From an uncultured Eubacteriales bacterium (GTDB taxonomy: Bacteria; Bacillota; Clostridia; Oscillospirales; CAG-272): 14,579 nucleotides of DNA. Positions 14,219 to 14,579 of the stretch are shown here, in pieces. The stretch's first letter is position 1. The number at the start of each line of letters is the position of its first letter. Under the pieces are notes generated by a model. The model did not search any database. It had not been told where the DNA came from and saw only the letters and a program-made list of their open reading frames with translations. Where the stretch lies: contig CAKSER010000042.1 of the NCBI GenBank assembly GCA_934447715.1, positions 1 to 14,579 of the forward strand, written 5' to 3'. The position numbers and the translations under genes were made by a program.

Positions 14219-14235
14219 ATACTAAATTATAGTAT
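14219..14235. repeat. AT-rich palindrome with possible distal promoter
   Basis: ATACTA (14219-14224) and TAGTAT (14230-14235) are perfect 6-base arms around AATTA. The minus strand also reads TATACT (14231-14236) with TTGTTT (14254-14259) at a 17-base spacing, a weak promoter candidate directed at the giant gene. Confidence 0.4.
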
Positions 14236-14490
14236 AGCCCTTTGGCCTAAAAAAAACAAGCAAAATAGTAAAAAAATGAAGATTTTCCTGTTACTTTCGC
14301 ACCGGATTATGTGTAGATTGCTTCCTCCCTTCCTGCCAGAAAAAAGAAACAGGCAAAGCCATAAAGAACTTGCGCATGGGGAAGAGTATTTTAAAATTAC
14401 TGGTTTTTCCCAAAAAAAGACAATTTTACAAAACAGAAATCTATTTTCAGCATCGCAATCCGGCACCGATAATTACTAATCGCAAACACA

Positions 14491-14510
14491 AAAGCACCGC
14501 AGCGTGCTTT
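14491..14510 (-). terminator. Terminator-like hairpin, possibly bidirectional
   Basis: AAAGCAC (14491-14497) and GTGCTTT (14504-14510) form a perfect 7-bp stem with a 6-base loop. On the minus strand it runs into TGTGTTTG; on the plus strand into CTTTCCCC. It fits the 3' end of a minus-strand gene to the right of the window. Confidence 0.5.
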
Positions 14511-14560
14511 CTTTCCCCGTACCGAAGGGCATTACACACGCTGAAGGGATTTATTTCGTT

Positions 14561-14578
14561 AAAAAAAGAGCATTGCTC
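14561..14578 (-). terminator. Hairpin plus T7 at the right edge
   Basis: On the minus strand GAGC-AAT-GCTC (14578-14568) is followed by seven T (14567-14561). The stem is only 4 bp, but the T tract is clean. It suggests that a minus-strand gene ends just beyond the window. Confidence 0.5.
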
Positions 14579-14579
14579 C

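Larger units (their letters stand above)
14086..14579. other. Gene-free AT-rich region upstream of the giant gene
   Basis: I find no convincing gene in these 494 bases. They contain 8-base direct repeats (14128-14135 and 14159-14166), an AT-rich palindrome with a possible distal promoter (14219-14259), several A tracts, and terminator-like hairpins near the right edge (14491-14510 and 14561-14578). It probably contains the upstream control region of the giant gene and the end of another minus-strand transcript from beyond the window. Confidence 0.55.

Noticed and set aside
14227..14466. Minus-strand open frame of 79 codons upstream of the giant gene
   Set aside because: Lys/Phe-rich AT-driven sequence, no ribosome binding site that I trust, overlaps the distal promoter and palindrome; nothing resembles a known protein.

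Overview
The window looks like chromosomal DNA of a Gram-positive anaerobe of the Bacillota, most likely class Clostridia. This rests on the rpmH-rnpA-yidD-yidC order, consensus sigma-A type promoters (TTGACA/TATAAT), GGAGG-type ribosome binding sites, a surface protein ending in an NPKTG sorting signal, and the clostridial style of the beta-helix, YDG and Cys-repeat domains. I cannot name a genus from sequence alone. Nearly all genes lie on the minus strand; one small gene is on the plus strand.

Region 1 (1-1700, read right to left) is the classical core cluster: a near-perfect promoter, rpmH (L34), two terminator-like hairpins, rnpA (RNase P protein), yidD, and the N-terminal part of yidC, which leaves the window. 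dnaA is not next to rpmH here. Region 2 (1750-2957) is a divergent pair of unrecognised genes: a single-pass membrane protein (minus) and a 119-residue soluble protein (plus). Their promoters overlap at the -10 element. The plus gene ends in a strong intrinsic terminator. Region 3 (3112-6358) is a three-gene operon with one clear promoter: a BspA-like leucine-rich-repeat lipoprotein, a U32-family (TrhP-like) protein that keeps the Fe-S cysteines, and D-alanine--D-alanine ligase.

Region 4 (6481-14085) is a surface locus. A 2130-residue secreted protein carries three duplicated beta-helix modules with 5, then 7, then 10 recognisable rungs. These are followed by four YDG repeats, Ig-like domains and a Cys/His-rich repeat region, ending in IPATG and NPKTG motifs plus a membrane anchor. 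Downstream of a structured 240-base leader lies a membrane protein whose disordered linker seems to have lost its original reading frame: an aromatic-GKPNT heptad repeat is visible only in another frame. A strong terminator closes the unit. Region 5 (14086-14579) is AT-rich and gene-free, with direct repeats, a palindrome and terminator-like hairpins, probably the upstream control region of the giant gene and the end of a neighbouring unit.

Nothing here is a clear defence or mobile system. The features most worth a second look are the stepwise growth of the beta-helix modules, the frame-displaced heptad linker, the structured leader at 7379-7618, and substitutions at normally conserved sites in RnpA and YidC.
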